Source of the DNA: Microbacterium invictum
GTDB taxonomy: Bacteria > Actinomycetota > Actinomycetes > Actinomycetales > Microbacteriaceae
Length of the DNA: 64,000 bases
Assembly: GCF_014197265.1 (NCBI RefSeq)
Contig: NZ_JACIFH010000001.1
Coordinates: forward strand, 3,472,001 to 3,536,000
Direction of reading: 5' to 3'
Shown: positions 17,471 to 25,579 of the stretch, piece after piece
How the letters are laid out: the number at the start of each line of letters is the position of its first letter
Numbering within the stretch: position 1 is the first letter of the stretch
The notes under the pieces: generated by a model
What the model was told of the DNA's origin: nothing
Database searches by the model: none
Seen by the model: only the letters and a program-made list of their open reading frames with translations
Translations under genes and position numbers: made by a program

Positions 17471-18436
17471 ATGACCGAAACCGCCGCCATCCCCGCCTTC
17501 ACCGAGATCGCCGACCACGAGTGGCCGCCGCCGCCGTACATCCGGCCCGTCGGCGCCGAGCGACCGGCACCGCCGACGGGCGCCCACGCCTTCGAGGGTC
17601 TGACCTACTCGATGATCCCGGGGTACCGCCCGCTGCTGCTCGACGTTCACGTGCCCCAGGGTGTCGTTCGGCCCCCGGTGGTGCTGTGGGTTCACGGTGG
17701 TGCGTGGCTCATGGGCGATCGCCGGCTGCCTCCCGTGATGTGGCCGGTCGGCGCACTGTTCCAGAAGATCGTCGACGCCGGCTACGCCGTGGCCACCTTG
17801 GACTACCGGCACTCGAAAGAGGCGCCGTTCCCGGCCCAGCTGCACGACGCCAAAGCGGCGCTGCGCTACCTGCGCCGGTTCGCCGATGATCTCGGCATCG
17901 ATGCCGGTCGCATCGTGGTGTGGGGCGAATCGGCGGGTGCGCATCTGGCGGCGCTGGTCGGCCTCACCGGCGGGCAGGTCGAATGGGACGGCGATGAAGG
18001 CGTCGGCACCGGTGACACGTCGGTGACCGCAGTCGTCGACTGGTACGGGGTCCACGACGCCGAGCTGCTGGAACTGCGGGCGCTGCCGGTCGATCCCGCC
18101 CTCGTCCCGCCCTCGCATGCCGCGACGCTCAGCCGCGAGCCGCTGCACATCCTCACCGATGGGTCGCCGCTCGGCGCCGATGCACTGCGGCTGTGCTCAC
18201 CGGTCTCGCACGTGCGCGCCGACGCACCGCCGTTCCTGCTGATGCACGGCGAGCAGGACGCCCTCGTGCCGATCGCACAGAGCGAGGTGTTCTTCGACGC
18301 CCTGACGATTGTCGGCGCCGATGTCGAGCTGCGTCGCGTCGCCGGCGCCGATCACGTGTTCCTCGGTGCCGACCCGCTACCCCTGATGGACGAAGCGATC
18401 GACTGGATCGCCACGCAGCTGAGCGGGGCCCGATGA
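17471..18436 (+). CDS. Alpha/beta hydrolase (BD-FAE/acetylesterase-like), paralog of the preceding gene
   Basis: A 321-residue esterase of the same family as the gene before it: LWVHGGAWLMGD oxyanion segment (about residues 74-85), GESAGAH nucleophile elbow, MHGEQDALVP acid and GADHVF His. Both proteins share the leader pattern GYRPLxxDxHxP before the oxyanion strand, suggesting gene duplication. The stop codon overlaps the start of the downstream GH78 gene (ATGA), so deglycosylation and ester cleavage are translationally coupled. Acyl groups on rhamnose, or the depside from flavonol cleavage, are plausible substrates. Confidence 0.85.
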   Translation: MTETAAIPAFTEIADHEWPPPPYIRPVGAERPAPPTGAHAFEGLTYSMIPGYRPLLLDVHVPQGVVRPPVVLWVHGGAWLMGDRRLPPVMWPVGALFQKIVDAGYAVATLDYRHSKEAPFPAQLHDAKAALRYLRRFADDLGIDAGRIVVWGESAGAHLAALVGLTGGQVEWDGDEGVGTGDTSVTAVVDWYGVHDAELLELRALPVDPALVPPSHAATLSREPLHILTDGSPLGADALRLCSPVSHVRADAPPFLLMHGEQDALVPIAQSEVFFDALTIVGADVELRRVAGADHVFLGADPLPLMDEAIDWIATQLSGAR

Positions 18437-20661
18437 CCGCGCACTTCATCGCCGCCGATGACGATTTCGGCGGTGCGCCGCTGCTGCGCGGCGAGGTCAC
18501 CCTCGAACCGGGCCACGGCGCCGTCACCCGAGCCACTCTGAAGCTCAGCGCTCTCGGCGTCGTCGAGGCGTGGATCGGCGGGGAGCCGGCATCCGCGGAC
18601 CTGCTGACGCCGGGCTGGTCGAGCTACGAATGGCGTGTCCGCTTCCGCGAGCACGACGTGACGGCGCTGGTGGCTGACACGACCGTGATCGGACTCGCGC
18701 TGGGCAACGGGTGGTTCCGCGGCCGGCTCGGCTGGGACGGCGACCGGGCGCTGTACGGTGACGAGCTCGCCGGGTTCGCCGAGCTGCGCGTCACGTTCGC
18801 GGATGGGTACGAGCAGGTGTTCGGGACGGATGCCGGCTGGCGCAGCGGCCCGTCGGCCACCACCGCCAACGATCTCTACGACGGGCAGTCGATCGACGCC
18901 CGGCGCCGCGACGACGCGTGGCTGCAGCCGGGCTTCGCGGGAAGCGACTGGACGGGCGTCCACATGGTCGACGGCTGGACCGACCGCCTCGAGCCGCACA
19001 TCGGCCCGCCGGTGCGGCGGCACGAGGACGTCGCGCCGGTGCGCGTCTGGCAGTCGCCCGCGGGCAGGACGCTGGTCGATTTCGGCCAGAACCTGGTCGG
19101 CTGGGTGCGGGTGCGCGTGCGTGGCGAGCGCGGCACGGTCGTGACGCTGCGGCACGCCGAGGTGCTCGAGCACGACGAGCTCGGCACCCGGCCGCTGCGC
19201 AGCGCCGCGGCGACCGACCGGTTCACCCTCAGCGGCGGCGACGACGTGTTCGAGCCGACGCTGACCTTCCACGGGTTCCGGTATGTCGAGGTCGATGGGT
19301 GGCCCGGCGACGCCGACGCCCTGGCATCCGCTCTCATCGCCGTCGTCGTGACGAGCGACCTGCGCCGCACCGGCCACCTCGAGACGTCGGACGAGCAGCT
19401 CAACCAGCTGCATCGCAACACGATCTGGGGCATGCGCGGCAACTTCGTCGACGTGCCCACCGACTGCCCGCAGCGTGACGAACGGCTCGGCTGGACCGGT
19501 GACCTGTCGGCCTTCGCGCCTACGGCCGCGTATCTCTATGACGTGCGGGACTTCCTGCGCGACTGGCTTCGCGATCTCGCACTCGAGCAGCAGCACGCCG
19601 GAGGTGTCGTGCCGATCGTGGTGCCCGACGCGGTCAAGTACTTCACCATGCCCGAGGGCATGCCCAAGCCCGGGCCCACTGCGGTCTGGGGTGACGCGGC
19701 GGTCTGGGTGCCGTGGGCGCTGTGGACCGCCTACGGCGACCGCACGGTACTCGCCGAGCAGTTGGACTCGATGGCGGCGCACGCGCGCAGCATCGGCGGC
19801 ATGCTGGCGCCCAGCGGGGTGTGGGACAGCGGGTTCCAGTTCGGCGACTGGCTCGACCCCGATGCCCCGCCGGACAACCCCGGCAAGTCCAAGGCCGACC
19901 CGCACGTGGTCGCCACGATCTGCGCGTATCGCACCGCCACGATCGTCGCCGAGGCGGCGGAGGTGCTGGGGGAGGATGCCGGGGAGTTCCGCGCCCTCGC
20001 CGCCCGGCTGCGCGCCGGGTTCGAAGCCGAGTATCTCGACGACGGCGTCATCCGCAGCGATGCGACCACGGTCTACACGCTCGCGATCGTGTTCGGCATT
20101 CTGGGCGAGCGTGACCGGGCGGCCGCCGGACGGCGCCTGGCCGAGCTCGTCGCCGCCACCGGCTATCGTGTGAGCACCGGTTTCGCCGGGACCCCGTTCA
20201 TCCTCGACGCGCTGGCCGCCACCGGCCACCACGGCGACGCCTACCGGCTGCTGCTGCAGACGGAGTGCCCGTCGTGGCTGTACCCGATCACGATGGGGGC
20301 GACCACAATCTGGGAGCGCTGGGACTCGATGCTGCCCGACGGGTCGATCAACCCCGGCGAGATGACCTCGTTCAATCACTACGCGCTCGGCGCCGTCGCC
20401 GATTGGATGCACCGTCGCATCGGCGGCATCGCGCCGCTCGAACCCGGCTACCGGCGCATCCTCATCGCGCCGCAGCCCGGCGGCGGGCTCACCTGGGCGC
20501 GCGCGAGTCTCGACACCGGATTCGGCACGGTCGCCGTGCACTGGGAGCTCGACGGCGCCGACCTGCGCGCGGAAGTCTCGGTGCCGGCCGGCACCGAGGC
20601 CGTGCTGCGGCTGCCCGGCCGCGACGACGAGGTGGTGAGCGCCGGCATCCACACCCGCTGA
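18433..20661 (+). CDS. Alpha-L-rhamnosidase, GH78 (second copy)
   Basis: A 742-residue GH78 enzyme. N-terminal beta-sandwich with VEAWIGGEPAS and LGNGWFRGRLGWDG, then the catalytic domain with the canonical TDCPQRDERLGWTGD at about residues 343-357, WGDAAVWVPWALW and WERWDSMLPDG further on, and a C-terminal beta domain. No signal peptide is seen. It is only distantly similar to the GH78 at 4891 (which has SGF instead of LGW in the signature), so the two probably differ in linkage or aglycone preference. Start ATG overlaps the stop of the esterase gene. Confidence 0.93.
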   Translation: MTAHFIAADDDFGGAPLLRGEVTLEPGHGAVTRATLKLSALGVVEAWIGGEPASADLLTPGWSSYEWRVRFREHDVTALVADTTVIGLALGNGWFRGRLGWDGDRALYGDELAGFAELRVTFADGYEQVFGTDAGWRSGPSATTANDLYDGQSIDARRRDDAWLQPGFAGSDWTGVHMVDGWTDRLEPHIGPPVRRHEDVAPVRVWQSPAGRTLVDFGQNLVGWVRVRVRGERGTVVTLRHAEVLEHDELGTRPLRSAAATDRFTLSGGDDVFEPTLTFHGFRYVEVDGWPGDADALASALIAVVVTSDLRRTGHLETSDEQLNQLHRNTIWGMRGNFVDVPTDCPQRDERLGWTGDLSAFAPTAAYLYDVRDFLRDWLRDLALEQQHAGGVVPIVVPDAVKYFTMPEGMPKPGPTAVWGDAAVWVPWALWTAYGDRTVLAEQLDSMAAHARSIGGMLAPSGVWDSGFQFGDWLDPDAPPDNPGKSKADPHVVATICAYRTATIVAEAAEVLGEDAGEFRALAARLRAGFEAEYLDDGVIRSDATTVYTLAIVFGILGERDRAAAGRRLAELVAATGYRVSTGFAGTPFILDALAATGHHGDAYRLLLQTECPSWLYPITMGATTIWERWDSMLPDGSINPGEMTSFNHYALGAVADWMHRRIGGIAPLEPGYRRILIAPQPGGGLTWARASLDTGFGTVAVHWELDGADLRAEVSVPAGTEAVLRLPGRDDEVVSAGIHTR

Positions 20662-20667
20662 TCCCTA

Positions 20668-20694
20668 CTCGCGGAGCTTCGAACCTCCGGCGAG
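20668..20694. terminator. Hairpin between convergent genes
   Basis: CTCGCGGAG (20668-20676) can pair with CTCCGGCGAG (20685-20694) with one bulged base and an 8-nt loop. It lies between the stops of the GH78 gene (20661) and the nucleoside hydrolase-like gene (20711). Confidence 0.45.
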
Positions 20695-20710
20695 CGGCGG
20701 TGCGCCCGAC

Positions 20711-21490
20711 TCAGCGGCGCAGCCTCGCGAGGAAGTCACCCCACAGCAGGCGCATGTCGACCGACTCGACGATCGCCGAGCGGCTGAGGTCTGTGGGCGG
20801 CTCGAGCACGGCGACGGATGCCAGGGCGCTGTCGCCGAGGGTGAGTGCGCCGCGCAGATCGACGAACGGCGGCACATCCAGCAACAGGTCGGCAAGCGCC
20901 CGGCCGAGCGGGGACGCCGCCGCGAGGTCGCCGGTGATCTCAGCGAGCGAGACCCTCATTCGTTCATATGTCTCGCGCGGAACGGAGTGGACCGGGATGC
21001 CGGAGCCGAGCACCTCCTCCGCCGCATCGGCGTCGGTGTCGCGGTTGTATTCAGCGCCCGCGGCGCTGCCGCCGATCCACACGAGCATCGCGCGCTCGCC
21101 GAGCGTCGGGGCGGCCTCGAGGGCGGCGGCGACGTTCGTCAGCGGGCCGCCGCACAGGATGCCGACCGGCACCGCCGCGGCGCCGGCGACCGCCTCGACG
21201 ATCGCGCGGGACGCGGCTGAAGCACGTGCGCCCGGGGCGAACGACTCCGGCCCCGCCACGACCTCGACGGTCGCCCCGACCTGGGCGACCAGCCGGCGGG
21301 CTGCGTCCGCGCCGCGCGCGGCCGAGGTCGCCGGGTCGATGCCCGCCAGCTGCGCGAGCGCCGGATCGACCCCGGTCGTGGTCACCAGGGCGATGTCGAG
21401 CTCGTCGCTCAGCAGCAGATGCGCCAGCGCGACGAGCCCGTCGGGGTCGCCGGCGAAGTCGTTGTCGACGATGACCTGCCGGCGACCCAT
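20711..21490 (-). CDS. Inosine-uridine nucleoside hydrolase-like protein
   Basis: A 259-residue protein of the IunH fold. The N-terminal calcium site DNDFAGDPDG corresponds to the family DxDxxxDxD cluster, GILCGGPLTN and the later NRDTDADAAEEVLGS match the substrate and Asp-rich segments. The family hydrolyses N-ribosidic bonds of nucleosides; in many catabolic islands such proteins occur next to FAH genes and may act on other ribosides or glycosides. It is the last gene of a minus-strand operon (SDR, SDR, FAH, FAH, this gene), starting 5 bp after the FAH gene at 21496. Confidence 0.78.
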   Translation of the reverse strand: MGRRQVIVDNDFAGDPDGLVALAHLLLSDELDIALVTTTGVDPALAQLAGIDPATSAARGADAARRLVAQVGATVEVVAGPESFAPGARASAASRAIVEAVAGAAAVPVGILCGGPLTNVAAALEAAPTLGERAMLVWIGGSAAGAEYNRDTDADAAEEVLGSGIPVHSVPRETYERMRVSLAEITGDLAAASPLGRALADLLLDVPPFVDLRGALTLGDSALASVAVLEPPTDLSRSAIVESVDMRLLWGDFLARLRR

Positions 21491-21495
21491 GCGAC

Positions 21496-22338
21496 TCAGC
21501 CTGCCGAGGTGAAGCGGGTGGTCAGCGTGCCGATGCCCTCAATCTCGCTGACCAGCACATCGTCCGGCCCGATGAACCGCGGCGGGGTGCGGCGGTTGCC
21601 GATACCCGACGGGGTGCCCGAGAAGATGATGTCGCCGGGCAGCAGCGGGCACACGGCCGACAGCCGCACGAGCAGCTCGGGCACGTCGTAGAGCATCATC
21701 GAGGTGCGCGACGACTGCATGCCCTCGCCCGACAGCGCGCACGAGATCGCGAGGTCGTCGCGGTCGGCGAACTCGTCGGGCGTGACCAGCCACGGGCCGG
21801 TCGGCCCGAAGCCGAGGAACGACTTGCCCAGGCTGAACTGCGGCGCCGAGCCCTGCAGCTGCGTGATGCGCTCCGACAGGTCCTGCCCGATCGTGAGCCC
21901 GGCCACGTGCGACCAGGCGTCTTCACGGGTGACGCGGTGCGCGCGGGTGCCGATGACGACGACCAGTTCGACCTCCCAGTCGACGTGACCCTCGGGCAGT
22001 GCGACGACGGCATCCGGCCCGACGATCGACGACGGGAACTTCGTGAAGGTGACCGGCATCGCATCCGGCGGGTAGCCGGCCTCGGCGGCGTGCTCGGCGT
22101 AGTTCAGGCCGATCGCGAACACCTGCCGCGGGGCCGGCACGGGCGCGCCGAGCTCGGCCTCATCGAACGGGGCGGATGCCGCGGATCCGGCATCCGTCGC
22201 CCACGACACGAACCCGGGCCAATCCTCGAACAGCGCCTGCGGGTCGGGGCCGAAGTGGCCGTCCGACGCGGCGGCGACATCGGTCGCGCGGTCCCCGTCG
22301 ATGAGGACCGCGCGACCGTGCAGGTTGCCGAGCTTCAC
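21496..22338 (-). CDS. Fumarylacetoacetate hydrolase family protein
   Basis: A 280-residue FAH-family protein. The metal-binding pattern is present: WEVELVVVIG (Glu pair), GLTIGQDLSER (Asp), with the earlier AIGLNYAEHAAEAG and the C-terminal GDIIFSGTPSGIG. An upstream in-frame ATG at 22383 would give a long overlap, whereas GTG at 22338 overlaps the stop of the preceding FAH gene as GTGA, so 22338 is chosen. FAH enzymes hydrolyse C-C bonds of 2,4-diketo acids or act as decarboxylase/hydratases; the partner SDR genes favour a 2,4-diketo-3-deoxy sugar acid or an aromatic ring-fission product. Confidence 0.87.
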   Translation of the reverse strand: MKLGNLHGRAVLIDGDRATDVAAASDGHFGPDPQALFEDWPGFVSWATDAGSAASAPFDEAELGAPVPAPRQVFAIGLNYAEHAAEAGYPPDAMPVTFTKFPSSIVGPDAVVALPEGHVDWEVELVVVIGTRAHRVTREDAWSHVAGLTIGQDLSERITQLQGSAPQFSLGKSFLGFGPTGPWLVTPDEFADRDDLAISCALSGEGMQSSRTSMMLYDVPELLVRLSAVCPLLPGDIIFSGTPSGIGNRRTPPRFIGPDDVLVSEIEGIGTLTTRFTSAG

Positions 22339-23210
22339 CAGTCGACCCGCTGCGGAGCCGGCTCGCCGTACCGGTCTTCCCACGAGATGACGGTGTTGCG
22401 GAGCGTGCCGATGCCGGTGATCTCGGCCTCGATCTTGTCGCCCGGCTTCAGGTAGAAGTCGAACGGGTCGGGCTGCACGGCCGCGACGCCCGAGATGGTG
22501 CCGGTGGTGATGATGTCGCCCGCGCTGTAGATCTGCGGCGAATGGTAGGCGACCAGATGCGGGAACTTGATGCGGGTCTGGTTGGTGTTGCCCTGCTGGC
22601 GCACCTCGCCGTTGACGCGCAGCTGCATGGGCAGCTCGTGCATGTCGGGCACCTCGTCGCGGGTGACGATCCAGGGGCCGATCGGGCAGAAGGTGTCGAT
22701 GCCCTTGCTGAACGAGAACACGCCCGACTCCATCTCCTTGCGCTGGATGTCGCGCGCGGTGATGTCGTTGAACACCGTGAAGCCGGCGATGTAGTCATCG
22801 GCCTCGTCGGGGCCGAAGAACTTGCCCGACTTGCCGATGATGATGCCGAGCTCGAGTTCGTAGTCCAGCTCCTTCGTGAGGCCCTCGGGGTAGACGATGT
22901 CGTCGTCGGGGCCGATGATCGCGTCGACGTTCTGGAAGAACACGATGCCCTTGTGCACCGGGTGCGACCAGTCCACGGCGGTCAGCTCGTTGTGGTGGTC
23001 GGCGAAGTTGCCCGCGGTGTGGAAGAACTTCTTGGGGCGGATCGGCGCCTCGAGCTTCACGTCGGCGTAGTTCAGGCGCTCGCCGCTCTCGCGCACGTCG
23101 CCGCCGCGCTCGAAGTACTCACGGGTCGAGGGTACGTCGAGTTCGATGACGACGCCCTCTTCGAGCTCGAGGCGACCGACCCGGCCGCCGTCGAAGGTGA
23201 TGAGCTTCAT
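22335..23210 (-). CDS. Fumarylacetoacetate hydrolase family protein
   Basis: A 291-residue FAH-family protein, more divergent at its N-terminus than its neighbour. Core features: KKFFHTAGNFADHHNE in place of the usual GLNYxxH, LDYELELGIIIGKSGKFF with the metal Glu pair, FTVFNDITARDIQ with the metal Asp, and GDIITTGTISGVA. AAAGAGA precedes the ATG. Two consecutive, distinct FAH proteins after two dehydrogenases resemble the arrangement of L-rhamnose/L-fucose diketo-hydrolase pathway loci, where a FAH enzyme splits the 2,4-diketo-3-deoxy acid to pyruvate and lactate; one may instead process an aromatic fragment. Confidence 0.87.
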   Translation of the reverse strand: MKLITFDGGRVGRLELEEGVVIELDVPSTREYFERGGDVRESGERLNYADVKLEAPIRPKKFFHTAGNFADHHNELTAVDWSHPVHKGIVFFQNVDAIIGPDDDIVYPEGLTKELDYELELGIIIGKSGKFFGPDEADDYIAGFTVFNDITARDIQRKEMESGVFSFSKGIDTFCPIGPWIVTRDEVPDMHELPMQLRVNGEVRQQGNTNQTRIKFPHLVAYHSPQIYSAGDIITTGTISGVAAVQPDPFDFYLKPGDKIEAEITGIGTLRNTVISWEDRYGEPAPQRVDW

Positions 23211-23243
23211 GGGTGTCTCTTTCTGTTGAATCGGATGCCGGAG

Positions 23244-23265
23244 CTGAGCCTGTCGAAGGACTCAG
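23244..23265. repeat. Short palindromic intergenic element around TGTCGAAGGA
   Basis: CTGAG (23244-23248) and CTCAG (23261-23265) frame TGTCGAAGGA; the opposite strand reads close to the TTCGACAGGCTCAG sequence that recurs between genes in many bacterial genomes. It overlaps the stop codon of the SDR gene and can form a small hairpin between SDR and FAH cistrons. Confidence 0.45.
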
Positions 23266-24041
23266 GCACCGACCATGTTGAATCCGCCGTCGGCGAGCAT
23301 GTAGCCGCCGGTCAGGTGCGCGGCTTCGTCGGTCGCGAGCCAGAGGCACGTGCCGGCGACGAACTCGGGCGGCGGGATGACGCCCATCGGGGTCTGCGAG
23401 ATCAGCACCTCGCGGCGACCGCTCTTCCAGTCCTCGCGCTGCAGCAGCCGCTCGGTCTCCATGAAGCCGGGGGCGAAGGTGTTCACCCGCACGGCGGGGG
23501 CGAACGCTTTGGCGTACGACTTCGTGATGCCGAGGATGCCGTACTTCGCGGCCGCGTACTGCGGGGCACGGGGTGAGCCGCGGACGATCACGGTCGAGCC
23601 GACGTTGACGATCGAGCCGTGTCCCTGCTCGAGCATCCGCTCGCCGAACTCGTGCGTCATCAGCAGCGTGCCCTTGACGTCGACGTCGATGACCGCGTCG
23701 AGCGCCTCCTGGGTGAGTTCCCGCCACGACATCTGCTCGCTCGAGACGTCGCCGACGTTGTTGACGAGTACGTCGAGGGTGCCGAACTCGGCGAACACGG
23801 CATCGGCCATCGCCTTGATCTGGTCCCACTTCGAGATGTCGGCCTGCACGATGATGCCGTCGCTGCCAGCCTTGCGCACACGCTCGAGCGTCTTCTCGGC
23901 GCCCGCCTTCGAGCTGTTGTAGTGGACGGCGACCTTCGCGCCCTCCTGCGCGGCACGCGCCGCGATCTCGGCGCCGAAGCCGGTGCCGGCGCCGGTCACG
24001 AGTACCGTCTTCCCGGCGAACCGGGGATAGATCTGCGTCAT
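23262..24041 (-). CDS. Short-chain dehydrogenase/reductase
   Basis: A 259-residue classical SDR. Cofactor loop TGAGTGFGAEIA (residues 15-26), NNVGD strand, catalytic Ser in NVGSTVIV and the YAAAK Tyr/Lys pair. The His/Tyr-Asn-Ser-Ser at the end of beta-2 (AVHYNSSKAG) suggests NADP use. AAGGAAG sits 7 nt before the ATG at 24041. In the SDR-SDR-FAH-FAH operon one SDR would be a sugar 1-dehydrogenase and the other a 2-keto-3-deoxy acid dehydrogenase; which is which cannot be decided here. Confidence 0.9.
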   Translation of the reverse strand: MTQIYPRFAGKTVLVTGAGTGFGAEIAARAAQEGAKVAVHYNSSKAGAEKTLERVRKAGSDGIIVQADISKWDQIKAMADAVFAEFGTLDVLVNNVGDVSSEQMSWRELTQEALDAVIDVDVKGTLLMTHEFGERMLEQGHGSIVNVGSTVIVRGSPRAPQYAAAKYGILGITKSYAKAFAPAVRVNTFAPGFMETERLLQREDWKSGRREVLISQTPMGVIPPPEFVAGTCLWLATDEAAHLTGGYMLADGGFNMVGA

Positions 24042-24061
24042 CGTCGATCTTCCTTTCTCTG

Positions 24062-24856
24062 TCAGACCAGTGTGCGCCCGCCGTCGATGTACATCACGTG
24101 TCCCGTGACGAACCCGGCGTGGACGGAGGAGAGGAACAGGGCGGGGCCGGTGACCTCGTCCGGCGTGCCGAGGCGGCCCGCGGGCACCAGGCCCTCGAGC
24201 GACGCGCGCTTGCCGGGCTTGGCGAGCTCGCCCGAGGTGAGGGGCGTCTCGATGTAGCCCGGCGCGAGGGCGTTGACGGTGACGCCGGACTCGGCCCACT
24301 CCCGGGCCATGACGCGCAGCAGCTGGTTGATGCCGCCCTTCGAGGCGGCGTACGGCCCGTGCGAGTGATGGGCGAGCAGTCCCGAGACGCTCGAGAGGGC
24401 GAGGATGCGGCCATGGCCCTGCGCGACCATGTGGCGGCCCGCGGCCTGCGCGAGCCCGAAGACCGTGAACAGGTTGACCTGCATGACCTTCTCCCACTCG
24501 TCCTCCGTGAACTCGAGGATCGGGCGGCGGTCGTTCATGCCCACGGCGTGCAGGAGCACTTCGAGGCCCCCGAGGGTCTGGATCACCTCGGTGACGACGT
24601 GCTCGCCGGCGCCATGCGCGGTGAGGTCTGCTTCGAGGAGGGTGAAGGTGACGTCCGGGTGGGTGGTGGCGAGGGCATCGAGAGCCCTGCGGTCGTGGTC
24701 GACGACCGCGACGTGTGCGCCGGCCCGTGCATAGGCGGCGGCGCATGCGCCCCCGATTCCGCCGGCTCCGGCGACGAGGACACGTGCCCCCGAGAGTCCG
24801 AGCCAGTCATCGGTGCGGGTCTGTGGCGCTTCATGGGGCACTGCGGTAGTCTCCAA
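24062..24856 (-). CDS. Short-chain dehydrogenase/reductase
   Basis: A 264-residue SDR: AGAGGIGGACAAAYA cofactor loop, an Asp at the end of beta-2 (AVVDHD) pointing to NAD preference, Ser in ALSSVSGLL, YAASK catalytic pair and PGYIETPL after it. The only in-frame start before the fold is TTG at 24856 (or a GTG five codons in), with no strong ribosome site, so the N-terminus is uncertain. It is the first gene of the minus-strand operon; a KdgR-like box (24881-24895) lies 25 bp upstream of the start. Confidence 0.88.
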   Translation of the reverse strand: METTAVPHEAPQTRTDDWLGLSGARVLVAGAGGIGGACAAAYARAGAHVAVVDHDRRALDALATTHPDVTFTLLEADLTAHGAGEHVVTEVIQTLGGLEVLLHAVGMNDRRPILEFTEDEWEKVMQVNLFTVFGLAQAAGRHMVAQGHGRILALSSVSGLLAHHSHGPYAASKGGINQLLRVMAREWAESGVTVNALAPGYIETPLTSGELAKPGKRASLEGLVPAGRLGTPDEVTGPALFLSSVHAGFVTGHVMYIDGGRTLV

Positions 24857-24880
24857 TGACTTTGCTGATCTTTCAGCTAG

Positions 24881-24895
24881 TAAAAAGTGATTTCG
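24881..24895. promoter_or_regulatory. KdgR-like box between SDR operon and CMD gene
   Basis: TAAAAAGTGATTTCG fits TRAAA-N5-TTTCR, the same layout as the boxes at 7349 and 8293. It lies 25 bp from the TTG start of the SDR operon and 61 bp from the divergent CMD gene. Two other small inverted repeats surround it, GCTGA-TCTT-TCAGC (24864-24877) and AGTGA-TTTCGT-TCACT (24886-24901), so this short AT-rich stretch is probably a regulatory hub. Confidence 0.5.
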
Positions 24896-24955
24896 TTCAC
24901 TGAAGAGTAGCGCGAGGAGTTGCCGGGGTCAATCCGACCACGGCCGGAAGGGCGG

Positions 24956-25540
24956 ATGATGGGTCGGATCAGTCACTTGGTGCCGGGCGAGTTGAGCGCG
25001 GAGCAGCAGCACCTCTACACGCAGATCGCCGGCGGGCCGCGGGCCCAGGGGCCGCAGCACTTTGCGTTGACCCGCCCTGACGGGTCGCTCACCGGCCCGT
25101 TCAACGTCATGCTCCACGCTCCCGGAGTCGGGGAGGCGGTCCAGGCGCTCGGTGCCGCCATCCGCTTCGGCTCGTCGCTGAGTGATCGCGTGCGCGAACT
25201 GGCCATTCTCGTCGTCGCGGTCCACGCCGGGTGCCGGTACGAGTGGGATGCGCATGCCGCGATCGGCCGGGCGATCGGCCTGACCGAGCATGAGCTGTCG
25301 GCGCTCGCCGCCGGCACCGTTCCGCGCGGACTCGCGGCCGACGAGCGTGAAGCCGTCGAGTTCGCCCGAGCCGCAGCGCGGGGTGACGCGGCGCCGTCGG
25401 CGTCACATCTCGACGCGCGGACGCAGGTGGAGCTGTGCACGCTCGTCGGCTACTACGCCCTGCTCGCCCAGTACCTGCGCGTGTTCGACGCCGACGAAGC
25501 AGCGGTGATACCGGCCGGGCGCGGTACCCCGGTGCCGTAG
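24956..25540 (+). CDS. Carboxymuconolactone decarboxylase family protein
   Basis: A 194-residue CMD/AhpD-fold protein. The family core reads RVRELAILVVAVHAGCRYEWDAHAAIG followed by GLTEHELSAL, about residues 75-115; there is a single Cys rather than the CxxC of AhpD, so a peroxidase role is unlikely. Related proteins accompany aromatic-catabolic genes but most have no assigned reaction. GGAAGG is 5 nt before the ATG at 24956. It is divergent from the SDR/FAH operon and probably shares its control. A role in flavonoid ring-fission product metabolism is inference only. Confidence 0.8.
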   Translation: MMGRISHLVPGELSAEQQHLYTQIAGGPRAQGPQHFALTRPDGSLTGPFNVMLHAPGVGEAVQALGAAIRFGSSLSDRVRELAILVVAVHAGCRYEWDAHAAIGRAIGLTEHELSALAAGTVPRGLAADEREAVEFARAAARGDAAPSASHLDARTQVELCTLVGYYALLAQYLRVFDADEAAVIPAGRGTPVP

Positions 25541-25543
25541 AAC

Positions 25544-25573
25544 TCGACAAGCGGTGTGTTGGCAGGTTACGGT
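25544..25573 (+). promoter_or_regulatory. Promoter of the cysteine operon
   Basis: -35 TCGACA (25544-25549), 18-bp spacer, -10 TACGGT (25568-25573). The predicted transcription start at 25580 coincides with the GTG of a short Cys-rich leader ORF, which would then be translated from a leaderless mRNA. Confidence 0.6.
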
Positions 25574-25579
25574 GAACCC

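Noticed and set aside
15235..17541. Open frame of 768 codons on the minus strand spanning the quercetinase and esterase genes
   Set aside because: It runs antisense to three genes with clear motifs and through two intergenic gaps, and contains no recognisable domain until it overlaps LysR out of frame.
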